A stretch of 5,184 nucleotides of DNA from Lachnospiraceae bacterium (lineage in GTDB: Bacteria > Bacillota > Clostridia > Lachnospirales > Lachnospiraceae). The stretch's first letter is position 1, and each line of letters starts with the position of its first letter. The notes beneath the pieces are model-generated. The model searched no databases. It saw only the letters and a program-made list of their open reading frames with translations, and had not been told where the DNA came from. Positions 1 to 5,029 of this stretch are shown here, piece after piece. The position numbers were made by a program, and so were the translations under genes. The stretch lies in assembly GCA_017477805.1 (NCBI GenBank), contig JAFUUM010000222.1, positions 1 to 5,184 on the forward strand. Direction: 5' to 3'.

Positions 1-257
1 AAAACGGTGTTGGTGAAGTTGATTTTATTATAGAACGGGATGATAAGCCGATCCCCATCGAAGTGAAATCCGGCAAGGATTATAAGAAACATAAGGCTCT
101 GGATCATTTGCTTGAAAAATACTCTTTTGATGAGGTTTATGTTTTGTCTGCCAATAATGTTGAGATTGAAGGAAATATTCTGTATTACCCGATCTACATG
201 GCTGGCGTGCTCTGCGAAAGCGAGAAAATGGTATCGGATTATATTCCGGCATTGTGA
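1..257 (+). CDS. C-terminal fragment of an AAA+ ATPase with DUF4143-type tail (5' end outside window)
   Basis: The reading frame is already open at base 3 and gives 84 residues before a TGA at 255-257; the start lies upstream of the window. The visible part has the pattern GEVDFII, a short turn, then PIEVKSGKDYKKHKALDHL. With D7, E20 and K22 this matches the D...ExK core of the PD-(D/E)XK-like fold that ends the AAA_14/DUF4143 ATPases. Those proteins carry an N-terminal P-loop ATPase, not visible here, and their cellular role is mostly unknown; some have been discussed as DNA-binding or toxin-antitoxin-like, which this fragment cannot test. The GTG at 63 is an internal valine codon, not a start, because the homologous pattern continues upstream of it. 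Codon use is clearly more A+T-rich than in the genes from 397 on, and its transcription probably ends before or within the gap that follows. The family call is fairly good; the function is unknown. Confidence 0.72.
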   Translation, partial: NGVGEVDFIIERDDKPIPIEVKSGKDYKKHKALDHLLEKYSFDEVYVLSANNVEIEGNILYYPIYMAGVLCESEKMVSDYIPAL

Positions 258-304
258 TTGATGATCGCATTTAAATTACGGGAGGAAAATGAATTGGCTT
301 TTTC

Positions 305-333
305 TTGACGATATAGTTGCAGTCAATTATAAT
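305..333 (+). promoter_or_regulatory. Sigma-A promoter for the yicC-to-cinA operon
   Basis: A -35 box TTGACG (305-310, five of six consensus bases) is followed by a 17-base spacer and a perfect -10 box TATAAT (328-333). Transcription would start near 340 and leave a leader of about 57 bases before the yicC ATG at 397. No other comparably good promoter was seen between here and the terminator after cinA, so this is the likely main promoter for all seven genes. It has no extended -10 TG. The call rests on sequence match only. Confidence 0.8.
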
Positions 334-385
334 TATTACGCCTTTTCATGGGTGTACTATGCCCAAATGGCAAAAAATGACCAAA

Positions 386-390
386 GAGGT
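386..390 (+). promoter_or_regulatory. Ribosome binding site that fixes the yicC start
   Basis: GAGGT at 386-390, with a nearby TAAGG, sits six bases before the ATG at 397. It decides between two in-frame starts. The upstream ATG at 289 also has a GGAGG (281-285), but with only three bases between them, and that ATG lies upstream of the promoter at 305-333, so it cannot be on the transcript made from that promoter. Confidence 0.7.
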
Positions 391-396
391 AAGGTT

Positions 397-1275
397 ATGA
401 TCAAGAGCATGACCGGCTTCGGCAGATGCGAAGTCACTGAAGGCGAGAGAAAATACACGGTCGAGATGAAATCCGTGAACCACCGGTATCTGGAGATGAA
501 CATCAAGATGCCCAAGGTGCTGAACTTCTTCGAGAGCAGTATCCGTTCCGAACTGAAAAAGTACATGGAAAGAGGTAAAGTCGATCTTTTCATTACGTAT
601 GAAGATTTCAGCCAGGAGAGCGGTTCCCTGAAGTATAACAGTGCTCTTGCAGCCGAGTACCTTCAGTATTTCCGCCAGATGGCAAAGGAATTTGACATCG
701 AGGATGACATTCGCGTATCCACCCTTGCAAGATGCCCCGAAGTCCTTGTGATGGAAGAGAACAAGTTCGACGAGGAAGAACTCTGGAAGGGCCTGCAGAA
801 AGCCGTTGACGGTGCTGCCGAGCAGTTTGTTAAGAGCCGCATCACCGAAGGCGAGAACCTGACGGCGGATCTGTTATCCAAATTGGACGGGATGCTTGAG
901 ATCGTTGATTTCATTGAAGAGAGAGCACCTCAGATCATCAGCGAATATCGGGAAAAACTGACGGCTAAAGTCAGAGATCTTCTGGATGATAAGCAGGTGG
1001 ATGAAGCCCGCCTCCTGACGGAAGTGACCATCTTTGCAGACAAGGTCTGCATCGATGAGGAGATCGTGAGACTCAGAAGCCACATCGGAAGCTGCAGAGA
1101 GACCTTGAAGGCCGGCGGCAGCTGTGGTAGAAAGCTTGATTTCCTGGCCCAGGAAATGAACCGCGAGTCCAACACCATCCTCAGCAAGACCACGGATATC
1201 GAAACATCCAACCGTGCCATCGAGCTGAAGAACACGATTGAGAAGGTCAGAGAGCAAATACAGAACATAGAGTGA
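397..1275 (+). CDS. yicC: YicC/YloC family endoribonuclease
   Basis: This encodes a 292-residue protein, the usual length for the YicC/YloC family (close to 290). It opens with the family signature MIKSMTGFG, followed by EMKSVNHRYLEMNIKMP (residues 23-39). The conserved DUF1732 C-terminal domain carries GGSCGRKLDFLAQEMNRE (about 240-257), then SNTILSKTTD and a helical end finishing in QNIE. Members act in the cytoplasm as endoribonucleases; E. coli YicC has been linked to small-RNA turnover, and the Bacillus homologue YloC is also described as an RNase. The reading frame stays open back to an ATG at 289, but those 36 extra residues are Tyr/Phe/Trp-rich, lie over the promoter, and precede the normal family start, so I place the start at 397. 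As in Bacillus, remA and gmk follow directly. The stop codon is part of a perfect hairpin (1272-1291). Confidence 0.95.
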   Translation: MIKSMTGFGRCEVTEGERKYTVEMKSVNHRYLEMNIKMPKVLNFFESSIRSELKKYMERGKVDLFITYEDFSQESGSLKYNSALAAEYLQYFRQMAKEFDIEDDIRVSTLARCPEVLVMEENKFDEEELWKGLQKAVDGAAEQFVKSRITEGENLTADLLSKLDGMLEIVDFIEERAPQIISEYREKLTAKVRDLLDDKQVDEARLLTEVTIFADKVCIDEEIVRLRSHIGSCRETLKAGGSCGRKLDFLAQEMNRESNTILSKTTDIETSNRAIELKNTIEKVREQIQNIE

Positions 1276-1291
1276 TACCGCGAGGTATCAC
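1272..1291 (+). other. Perfect 8-bp RNA hairpin with GCGA (GNRA) tetraloop between yicC and remA
   Basis: GTGATACC (1272-1279) and GGTATCAC (1284-1291) are exact reverse complements around the four-base loop GCGA, a GNRA tetraloop of the type that gives very stable RNA hairpins. The stem includes the yicC stop codon TGA (1273-1275) and ends seven bases before the remA ribosome binding site AAAGGA (1299-1304). No T-run follows, so it is not an intrinsic terminator. It may protect or define an mRNA end, or influence remA translation; this is inference. Confidence 0.75.
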
Positions 1292-1312
1292 GATTCGTAA
1301 AGGAATACACGT

Positions 1313-1558
1313 ATGAGTAAACTGATCCACATCGGCTTCGGCAATGTGATCAACGAAGACAAGATCGTTGCCGTGGTTTCACCGGACTCCGCACCCATCA
1401 AGCGAATGATCCAGAAAGCAAAAGAGGACGGAACGGTGATCGATGCAACCCAGGGCCGCAGGACCAAATCCGTAATGGTTATGGAAAACGGCAGTGTGGT
1501 ATTATCTGCGCTCCTTCCCGAGACGGTATCCGGGAGAGCGGAAGAGGACGATATATGA
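1313..1558 (+). CDS. remA: RemA family DNA-binding regulator (DUF370)
   Basis: This 81-residue protein matches Bacillus RemA (YlzA, 89 residues) along its length: IHIGFGNVI at the N-terminus, the near-invariant VSPDSAPIKRMIQ (22-34), DATQGRRTKSV (44-54) and LLPETV (67-72). In Bacillus subtilis RemA is a DNA-binding activator of biofilm matrix and osmoprotection genes, and Gly-Arg-Arg (here 48-50) supplies DNA-contacting arginines. The Bacillus residue recalled as Arg18 appears to be Lys17 here, a conservative change. The acidic tail (EEDDI) is shorter than in Bacillus. AAAGGA (1299-1304) is eight bases before the ATG. The gene follows yicC after 37 bases and overlaps gmk by ATGA. The family call is secure; the targets in this organism are unknown, since RemA is also common in Clostridia without the Bacillus matrix genes. 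Confidence 0.93.
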   Translation: MSKLIHIGFGNVINEDKIVAVVSPDSAPIKRMIQKAKEDGTVIDATQGRRTKSVMVMENGSVVLSALLPETVSGRAEEDDI

Positions 1559-2184
1559 AAAAAGGTTTATTGGTAGTGGTTTCCGGTTTTGCCGGAACGG
1601 GCAAGGGGACGCTCATGAAACGGCTTCTCTCGGACTACGATGATTACGCGTTGTCCGTGTCCATGACCACCAGAGCGCCGAGACCCGGCGAAGAGAACGG
1701 ACGGGAATATTTTTTCGTCACCAAAGAACAGTTCGAAGAAAAGATCCGACAGAACGGGCTCATCGAATATGCCTGTTATGTAGATAATTATTACGGAACC
1801 CCCAAGGATTACGTGGAACAAAAACGTGCCGAGGGTAAGGATGTGCTCCTGGAGATCGAGATCCAGGGAGCCATGAAAGTGCGGGAACAGTTTGAAGATG
1901 CCATTCTGATCTTCGTGATGCCCCCCAGTGCCAAGGTTCTTCGGGAACGTCTTATCGGACGCGGTACCGAGACCCCGGAAGTGGTGGAAAAGCGAATGCG
2001 GAGAGCGGCCGAAGAGGCCTGCGGCATTGAAGACTATGATTATATCGCGGTCAATGACGATCTGGATGTGTGCGTAAAAGAACTTCACGAGACCATCCAG
2101 GCGGCACATCACCGCCCCATCAGTAACAGCGAGTTTATCACGCAGGTCAGAAATGATCTGAAGGAAATGGCGAAAGGAGAATAA
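1555..2184 (+). CDS. gmk: Guanylate kinase
   Basis: This cytosolic enzyme phosphorylates GMP to GDP using ATP, an essential step toward GTP and dGTP. The 209 residues are the normal family length. Visible parts are the P-loop at 11-19 (GFAGTGKGT), the GMP-binding segment SMTTRAPRPGEENG (36-49) with Arg40 and Arg43, the family block EYACYVDNYYGTPKDYVE (71-88), DVLLEIEIQGAMKV (96-109), the lid region around RGTETPEVVEKRM (136-148), and YDYIAVNDDLD (161-171). The P-loop reads GFAGTGKGT, not the more widespread GPSGxGKGT; I recall similar GFSGAGKGT forms in Lachnospiraceae, and all residues expected for phosphate binding (G16, K17, T19) are kept. The start codon overlaps the remA stop (ATGA), suggesting translational coupling; rpoZ follows after one base. 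In Gram-positive bacteria Gmk is a known (p)ppGpp target, but nothing in this sequence tests that. Confidence 0.97.
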   Translation: MKKGLLVVVSGFAGTGKGTLMKRLLSDYDDYALSVSMTTRAPRPGEENGREYFFVTKEQFEEKIRQNGLIEYACYVDNYYGTPKDYVEQKRAEGKDVLLEIEIQGAMKVREQFEDAILIFVMPPSAKVLRERLIGRGTETPEVVEKRMRRAAEEACGIEDYDYIAVNDDLDVCVKELHETIQAAHHRPISNSEFITQVRNDLKEMAKGE

Positions 2185-2185
2185 T

Positions 2186-2422
2186 ATGTTACATCCCTCT
2201 TATCTTGATCTTATGAAAGTAGTTAACAGCGGCGTGGAGGAAGGCCAGGAGAAAGTTGTCAGCAGCAGATATTCCATCGTTATGGCAACTGCCAAGAGAG
2301 CACGTCAGATCATTGCCGGTGACGAGCCCCTTATCGATGCAGAGGATGAAAAGCCCCTGTCCATCGCAGTAAAGGAACTGGAACAAGGCAAGATCCACAT
2401 TTTAAGTGACGATGAAGACTGA
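2186..2422 (+). CDS. rpoZ: DNA-directed RNA polymerase omega subunit
   Basis: This 78-residue protein is the small polymerase subunit that helps fold and hold the beta' subunit. It starts MLHPSYLDLMK, the form usual in Firmicutes, and has the hallmark SSRYSIVMATAKRARQI (26-42) followed by KPLSIAVKELEQGKIHI (56-72). It lacks the N-terminal MAR motif that in Proteobacteria helps form the first (p)ppGpp site on polymerase, as expected for this group. AAAGGAGA (2173-2180), inside the end of gmk, lies five bases before the ATG, and the gmk stop is one base upstream. The gmk-rpoZ pairing is widely conserved. Its last codons overlap the rimO start. Confidence 0.95.
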   Translation: MLHPSYLDLMKVVNSGVEEGQEKVVSSRYSIVMATAKRARQIIAGDEPLIDAEDEKPLSIAVKELEQGKIHILSDDED

Positions 2423-3764
2423 TAAAAAAGTATACTTTATTTCTTTGGGATGCGATAAGAACCTGGTGGACTCCGAGGTCATGCTGGGAGGACTGGGTGA
2501 AAAAGGCTATTCTTTTACCGATGACGAAACGGAAGCGGATATTGTTGTCATCAATACCTGCTGTTTCATCGGAGATGCAAAAGAAGAGAGCATCAAAACG
2601 ATCCTGGAAATGGCTGAACTCCGCAAATCCGGTGACATTGAGGCCCTGGTGGTAACGGGCTGTCTTGCGCAGCGTTACAAGGAGGAGATCAAAAAAGAGA
2701 TCCCGGAAGTGGATCTTCTTTTGGGGATCGGAGATATCGGAAGCATCGCAGAGGAACTGGAAAAGACCCTTTCCGGAAAAGGGGAGGATCATATCAGCAG
2801 TTCAAATGCACCGCTTGTATACGGCAGAAAGCGCGCCGTGACCACAGGCGGTCATTTTGCGTATCTGAAGATCGCAGAGGGCTGTGATAAGCACTGTACC
2901 TATTGCATCATTCCCAGACTTCGGGGAGATTTCAGATCCGTTCCCATGGAAGGCCTGGTAAAAGAAGCAGAAGGTCTTGCGGAAAACGGGGTGAAGGAAC
3001 TGATCCTTGTGGCACAGGAGACAACGGTTTACGGTGTTGATCTGTACGGCAAAAAGTCCCTGCCGGAGCTCCTTAAGAAGCTTTGCGCCATCGAGGGCCT
3101 TAAGTGGATCCGCATCCAGTACTGCTATCCCGAAGAGATAGGTGATGAACTGATCGACGTGATCGCGGCAGAACCCAAGATCTGTCATTATCTGGACATG
3201 CCTATCCAGCATGCTTCCGATCAGATCTTAAAGCGGATGAACCGCCGTGCAACCGAAGACGGCCTTCGGGAAACGATCACGAAACTTCGGGAACGGATTC
3301 CCGATATTACCCTCAGAACAACTCTGATCAGCGGTTTTCCCGGTGAGACCCAGGAGGACTTCGAGGAGCTTTATCGCTTTGTAAACGAGATGGAATTTGA
3401 CCGTCTCGGTGTCTTTACCTATTCCGCCGAAGAAGATACGCCGGCAGCATCTTTCCCGGATCAGGTTCCGGAGGATGTGGCTGCATCAAGACGGGATGAA
3501 CTCATGGAATTACAGCAGGAGATTGCCTTTGAAAAGGCGGAGAGCCTGGTGGGAGCCGAGTACGACGTTATGGTGGAAGGCTATCTTCCCGACGAAGGTG
3601 TTTACGTGACCCGTACCTACAGGGATGCTCCCGGTGTGGACGGCCTGCTTTTCTTAGAGAGCAACAGAGATCTCATGACAGGAGATTTTGTGAGAGCCCG
3701 GGTAACGGGATCCAAAGAATACGATCTTCTGGGGGAGGAAATCGAAGATGAATTTACCGAATAA
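2412..3764 (+). CDS. rimO: Ribosomal protein S12 methylthiotransferase RimO (radical SAM)
   Basis: RimO adds a methylthio group to a conserved aspartate of ribosomal protein S12, using two iron-sulfur clusters and S-adenosylmethionine. In the 450 residues, the N-terminal UPF0004 domain holds ISLGCDKNLVDSE (10-22) and supplies cluster ligands C14, C50 and C84. The radical SAM motif CDKHCTYC is at 158-165, and a C-terminal TRAM domain covers about 380-445. SLGCxKNLVDSE and NTCxFIxxAxxES favour RimO over the related tRNA enzymes MiaB and MtaB. A second cysteine (C51) directly follows C50. I chose ATG 2412, giving MKTDKKVYFISLGC; GTG 2406 is an in-frame alternative two codons upstream. Neither has a clear ribosome binding site, and both lie inside the end of rpoZ (11- or 17-base overlap), so translation is probably coupled to rpoZ. 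pgsA overlaps its 3' end by 17 bases. Confidence 0.94.
   Translation: MKTDKKVYFISLGCDKNLVDSEVMLGGLGEKGYSFTDDETEADIVVINTCCFIGDAKEESIKTILEMAELRKSGDIEALVVTGCLAQRYKEEIKKEIPEVDLLLGIGDIGSIAEELEKTLSGKGEDHISSSNAPLVYGRKRAVTTGGHFAYLKIAEGCDKHCTYCIIPRLRGDFRSVPMEGLVKEAEGLAENGVKELILVAQETTVYGVDLYGKKSLPELLKKLCAIEGLKWIRIQYCYPEEIGDELIDVIAAEPKICHYLDMPIQHASDQILKRMNRRATEDGLRETITKLRERIPDITLRTTLISGFPGETQEDFEELYRFVNEMEFDRLGVFTYSAEEDTPAASFPDQVPEDVAASRRDELMELQQEIAFEKAESLVGAEYDVMVEGYLPDEGVYVTRTYRDAPGVDGLLFLESNRDLMTGDFVRARVTGSKEYDLLGEEIEDEFTE
3731..3738 (+). promoter_or_regulatory. Strong ribosome binding site for pgsA inside rimO
   Basis: GGGGGAGG at 3731-3738 lies nine bases before the ATG at 3748, within the last codons of rimO. 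It shows that the 17-base overlap is a true start and not a sequencing artefact, and means pgsA does not depend only on coupling to rimO. Confidence 0.65.
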
Positions 3765-4278
3765 ACTGACCATGTTCCGGGTGATCCTGATCCCGTTTTT
3801 CGTGGCATTTCTGCTGTTGCGGGATATGGATCCTTCTTTCCGGTGGATCGCGCTGGGGATCTTTATCGTAGCAAGCCTGACGGATCTTCTGGACGGTAAG
3901 ATCGCAAGAAAGTATAATCTTGTGACCAACTTCGGAAAATTCATGGATCCCCTTGCGGATAAGCTTCTTGTTTGTTCTGCCATGATCTGTCTCATTGAAC
4001 TGGGACTGATCCCTTCCTGGATCGTTGTGATCATCATCGCAAGAGAATTCGTCATCAGCGGTTTCAGACTCATCGCTTCCGATAAGGGCGTTGTCATTGC
4101 GGCCAGCTACTGGGGTAAGTTCAAGACCACCTTCCAGATGGTGATGGTGATCCTGATGATCGCTGATATCCCTCAGCTTTCTTTACTGACTCAGATCGTG
4201 ATGTGGGCAGCCCTGGCGCTGACCCTGATCTCTCTGGCAGATTATCTGTGGAAGAATAAGGGCGTGCTCCATGACTGA
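3748..4278 (+). CDS. pgsA: CDP-diacylglycerol--glycerol-3-phosphate 3-phosphatidyltransferase
   Basis: PgsA makes phosphatidylglycerol phosphate from CDP-diacylglycerol and glycerol 3-phosphate, the committed step to phosphatidylglycerol and cardiolipin, at the inner face of the cytoplasmic membrane. The 176 residues carry the complete CDP-alcohol phosphatidyltransferase motif: D46, D49, G50, A53, R54, G63, D67 and D71 in DxxDGxxARx8GxxxDxxxD, with the sequence FMDPLADK at its end. Several hydrophobic segments look membrane-spanning: about 10-24, 33-45, 73-97, 128-145 and 147-166. The N-terminus NLPNKLTMFRVILIPF is typical of the family (usually NLPNxLTxxRxxxxP). Within the superfamily PgsA is favoured over phosphatidylserine or cardiolipin synthases by this N-terminus and by the location between rimO and cinA. 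It overlaps rimO by 17 bases and cinA by 8. Confidence 0.95.
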   Translation: MNLPNKLTMFRVILIPFFVAFLLLRDMDPSFRWIALGIFIVASLTDLLDGKIARKYNLVTNFGKFMDPLADKLLVCSAMICLIELGLIPSWIVVIIIAREFVISGFRLIASDKGVVIAASYWGKFKTTFQMVMVILMIADIPQLSLLTQIVMWAALALTLISLADYLWKNKGVLHD

Positions 4279-4753
4279 GTTTGCTGATGCAAAAGAACTT
4301 GTTGAAATCCTGACGGAGAAAAAGATGACGGTGACCGCGGCGGAATCCTGTACCGGAGGTCTGATCGCGGCAACTATCGTAGATGTTCCCGGAGCTTCCA
4401 ATGTACTGCGGGAATCCTATGTGACCTATGCCGTATCTTCCAAGGAAAAGCTTCTCGGCGTTTCTCCCAATACCGTGGCTGTTCATACCGTGGTAAGTGC
4501 GGAAGTGGCGGAAGAGATGGCAAAGGGAGCGGCAAAGAGCGCGGGAGCCGATCTTGCCATCTCTGTCACCGGATACGCGGGACCTGACGGAGGAGAAGAC
4601 GGAACCCCTGCGGGCACCGTGTATATCGGCGTATTCCTGCTTGGAAAGGTTTCGAGCAGACGGTTTTTGTTTGAAGGGGACAGAAGGAGCGTGCGGGAGC
4701 AGGCTGTCCATGCGGCGATCGCCCTTGCGCTTGAAGAACTGAAAGCCCTGTGA
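4271..4753 (+). CDS. pncC: CinA-family nicotinamide-nucleotide amidase (PncC), C-terminal domain only
   Basis: The 160 residues form one complete CinA C-terminal domain. PncC deamidates nicotinamide mononucleotide to nicotinate mononucleotide, recycling NAD breakdown products, in the cytoplasm. Key blocks are TAAESCTGGLIAA (22-34), with Ser26 as the likely nucleophile, VTYAVSSKEKLLGV (51-64) with conserved Tyr53 and Lys58, and SVTGYAGPDGGEDGTPAGTV (98-117), where family members usually read GxAGPGGGTxxKPVGTV. The tail FEGDRRSVREQAV (134-146) is also typical. The N-terminal COG1058 pyrophosphatase domain of full-length CinA, which lies beside recA in Bacillus, is absent. The protein starts cleanly in the pgsA overlap with TAAGGG about eight bases upstream, so it is a natural single-domain form and not a broken gene. 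A strong terminator follows 12 bases after the stop. The competence-linked name cinA reflects gene position and does not show competence here. Confidence 0.92.
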   Translation: MTEFADAKELVEILTEKKMTVTAAESCTGGLIAATIVDVPGASNVLRESYVTYAVSSKEKLLGVSPNTVAVHTVVSAEVAEEMAKGAAKSAGADLAISVTGYAGPDGGEDGTPAGTVYIGVFLLGKVSSRRFLFEGDRRSVREQAVHAAIALALEELKAL

Positions 4754-4765
4754 TATAGTGATATT

Positions 4766-4793
4766 GGACTGCGGAGCGTCCGCAGTCCTTTTT
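4766..4793 (+). terminator. Rho-independent terminator after cinA/pncC
   Basis: GGACTGCGGA (4766-4775) and TCCGCAGTCC (4779-4788) form a perfect 10-bp stem with a three-base GCG loop, followed at once by TTTTT (4789-4793) and a further T-rich stretch. It lies 12 bases after the pncC stop and ends the seven-gene transcript, separating it from recA. Confidence 0.95.
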
Positions 4794-4954
4794 CATTCTT
4801 ATTTCATTTCTTTGCACATCCGGCATTTCGCCAATTTTCGCAAAGAGTACAAATAATTGCAGAGGAGGGATGCCATGGGAGCATAGAGCTGTCCGTTAAA
4901 AAGGACATGTTTTCGAGTAACCTGTAGTTACGGTGATTTGTATAGAAATTGTAG
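4794..4954. other. Spacer without a convincing gene between the terminator and the recA promoter
   Basis: This stretch of about 160 bases has no credible coding gene. It does hold several short inverted repeats: TCTTTGC/GCAAAGA (4809-4815 with 4840-4846) enclosing GGC/GCC (4822-4824, 4830-4832); TGTCC/GGACA (4890-4894, 4903-4907); and GTAAC/GTTAC (4917-4921, 4927-4931). AGGAGGG at 4863-4869 looks like a ribosome binding site but is followed only by tiny frames: ATG at 4875 gives three codons, and ATG at 4870 gives nine. No convincing promoter for a separate RNA was found. Confidence 0.5.
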
Positions 4955-4983
4955 TTGACAAAATCGAACATCTGTTTTAATCT
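4955..4983 (+). promoter_or_regulatory. recA promoter
   Basis: A perfect -35 box TTGACA (4955-4960) is followed 17 bases later by TAATCT (4978-4983), a weak -10 that keeps the key first, second and last bases. A better-looking TATGAT (4983-4988) is 22 bases from the -35 and so too far to pair with it. Transcription would start near 4990. The first LexA box lies within the spacer, as expected for an SOS-repressed promoter. The -35 is secure; the exact -10 is less so. Confidence 0.68.
4965..4978 (+). promoter_or_regulatory. LexA (SOS) box 1 in the recA promoter
   Basis: CGAACATCTGTTTT fits the Gram-positive LexA/DinR consensus CGAACRNRYGTTYG at the left half-site and the central GTT, with mismatches at the third spacer base and the last base. 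It lies between the -35 and -10 boxes, where bound LexA would block RNA polymerase. Confidence 0.7.
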
Positions 4984-4995
4984 ATGATACAGATA

Positions 4996-5009
4996 CGAAC
5001 GGATGTTCT
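4996..5009 (+). promoter_or_regulatory. LexA (SOS) box 2 in the recA leader
   Basis: CGAACGGATGTTCT contains a perfect GAAC-N4-GTTC palindrome and matches CGAACRNRYGTTYG at all but the last base. It lies just after the expected transcription start and before the ribosome binding site (5015-5022). It is a better match than box 1; the centres of the two are 31 bases apart, close to three helical turns. Confidence 0.8.
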
Positions 5010-5029
5010 GAACAAAAGGAGACGAACAG

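Noticed and set aside
63..257. A 64-residue small gene starting at GTG 63
   Set aside because: The same frame is open to base 3 and the upstream residues complete the EVD...IEVKSG pattern, so this is the tail of a longer gene.
340..396. Possible riboswitch in the yicC leader
   Set aside because: The leader is only about 57 bases, with two competing weak 4-5 bp stems (TGGGT/GCCCA and TGCC/GGCA) and no known aptamer pattern.
1272..1291. Hairpin after yicC as an intrinsic terminator
   Set aside because: No T-run follows the stem; the next bases are GATTCGTAAAGG and lead into the remA ribosome binding site.
1567..2112. Open frame of 181 codons on the minus strand inside gmk
   Set aside because: It is a complete shadow of gmk; the product is His/Phe/Gly-rich and unlike a real protein.
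3397..3609. Plus-strand frame of 70 codons inside rimO
   Set aside because: It lies out of frame inside the conserved end of the radical SAM region and start of TRAM, so it is a shadow.
4121..4711. Long open frame (196 codons) on the minus strand across pgsA and pncC
   Set aside because: It is antisense to two clearly recognised genes, its product is Ser/Arg/Gly-rich with no family resemblance, and it has no supporting context.
4875..4886. Three-codon leader frame (MGA) after AGGAGGG in the spacer before recA
   Set aside because: It is too short to call a gene and no promoter was seen upstream; noted only as part of the unexplained spacer.
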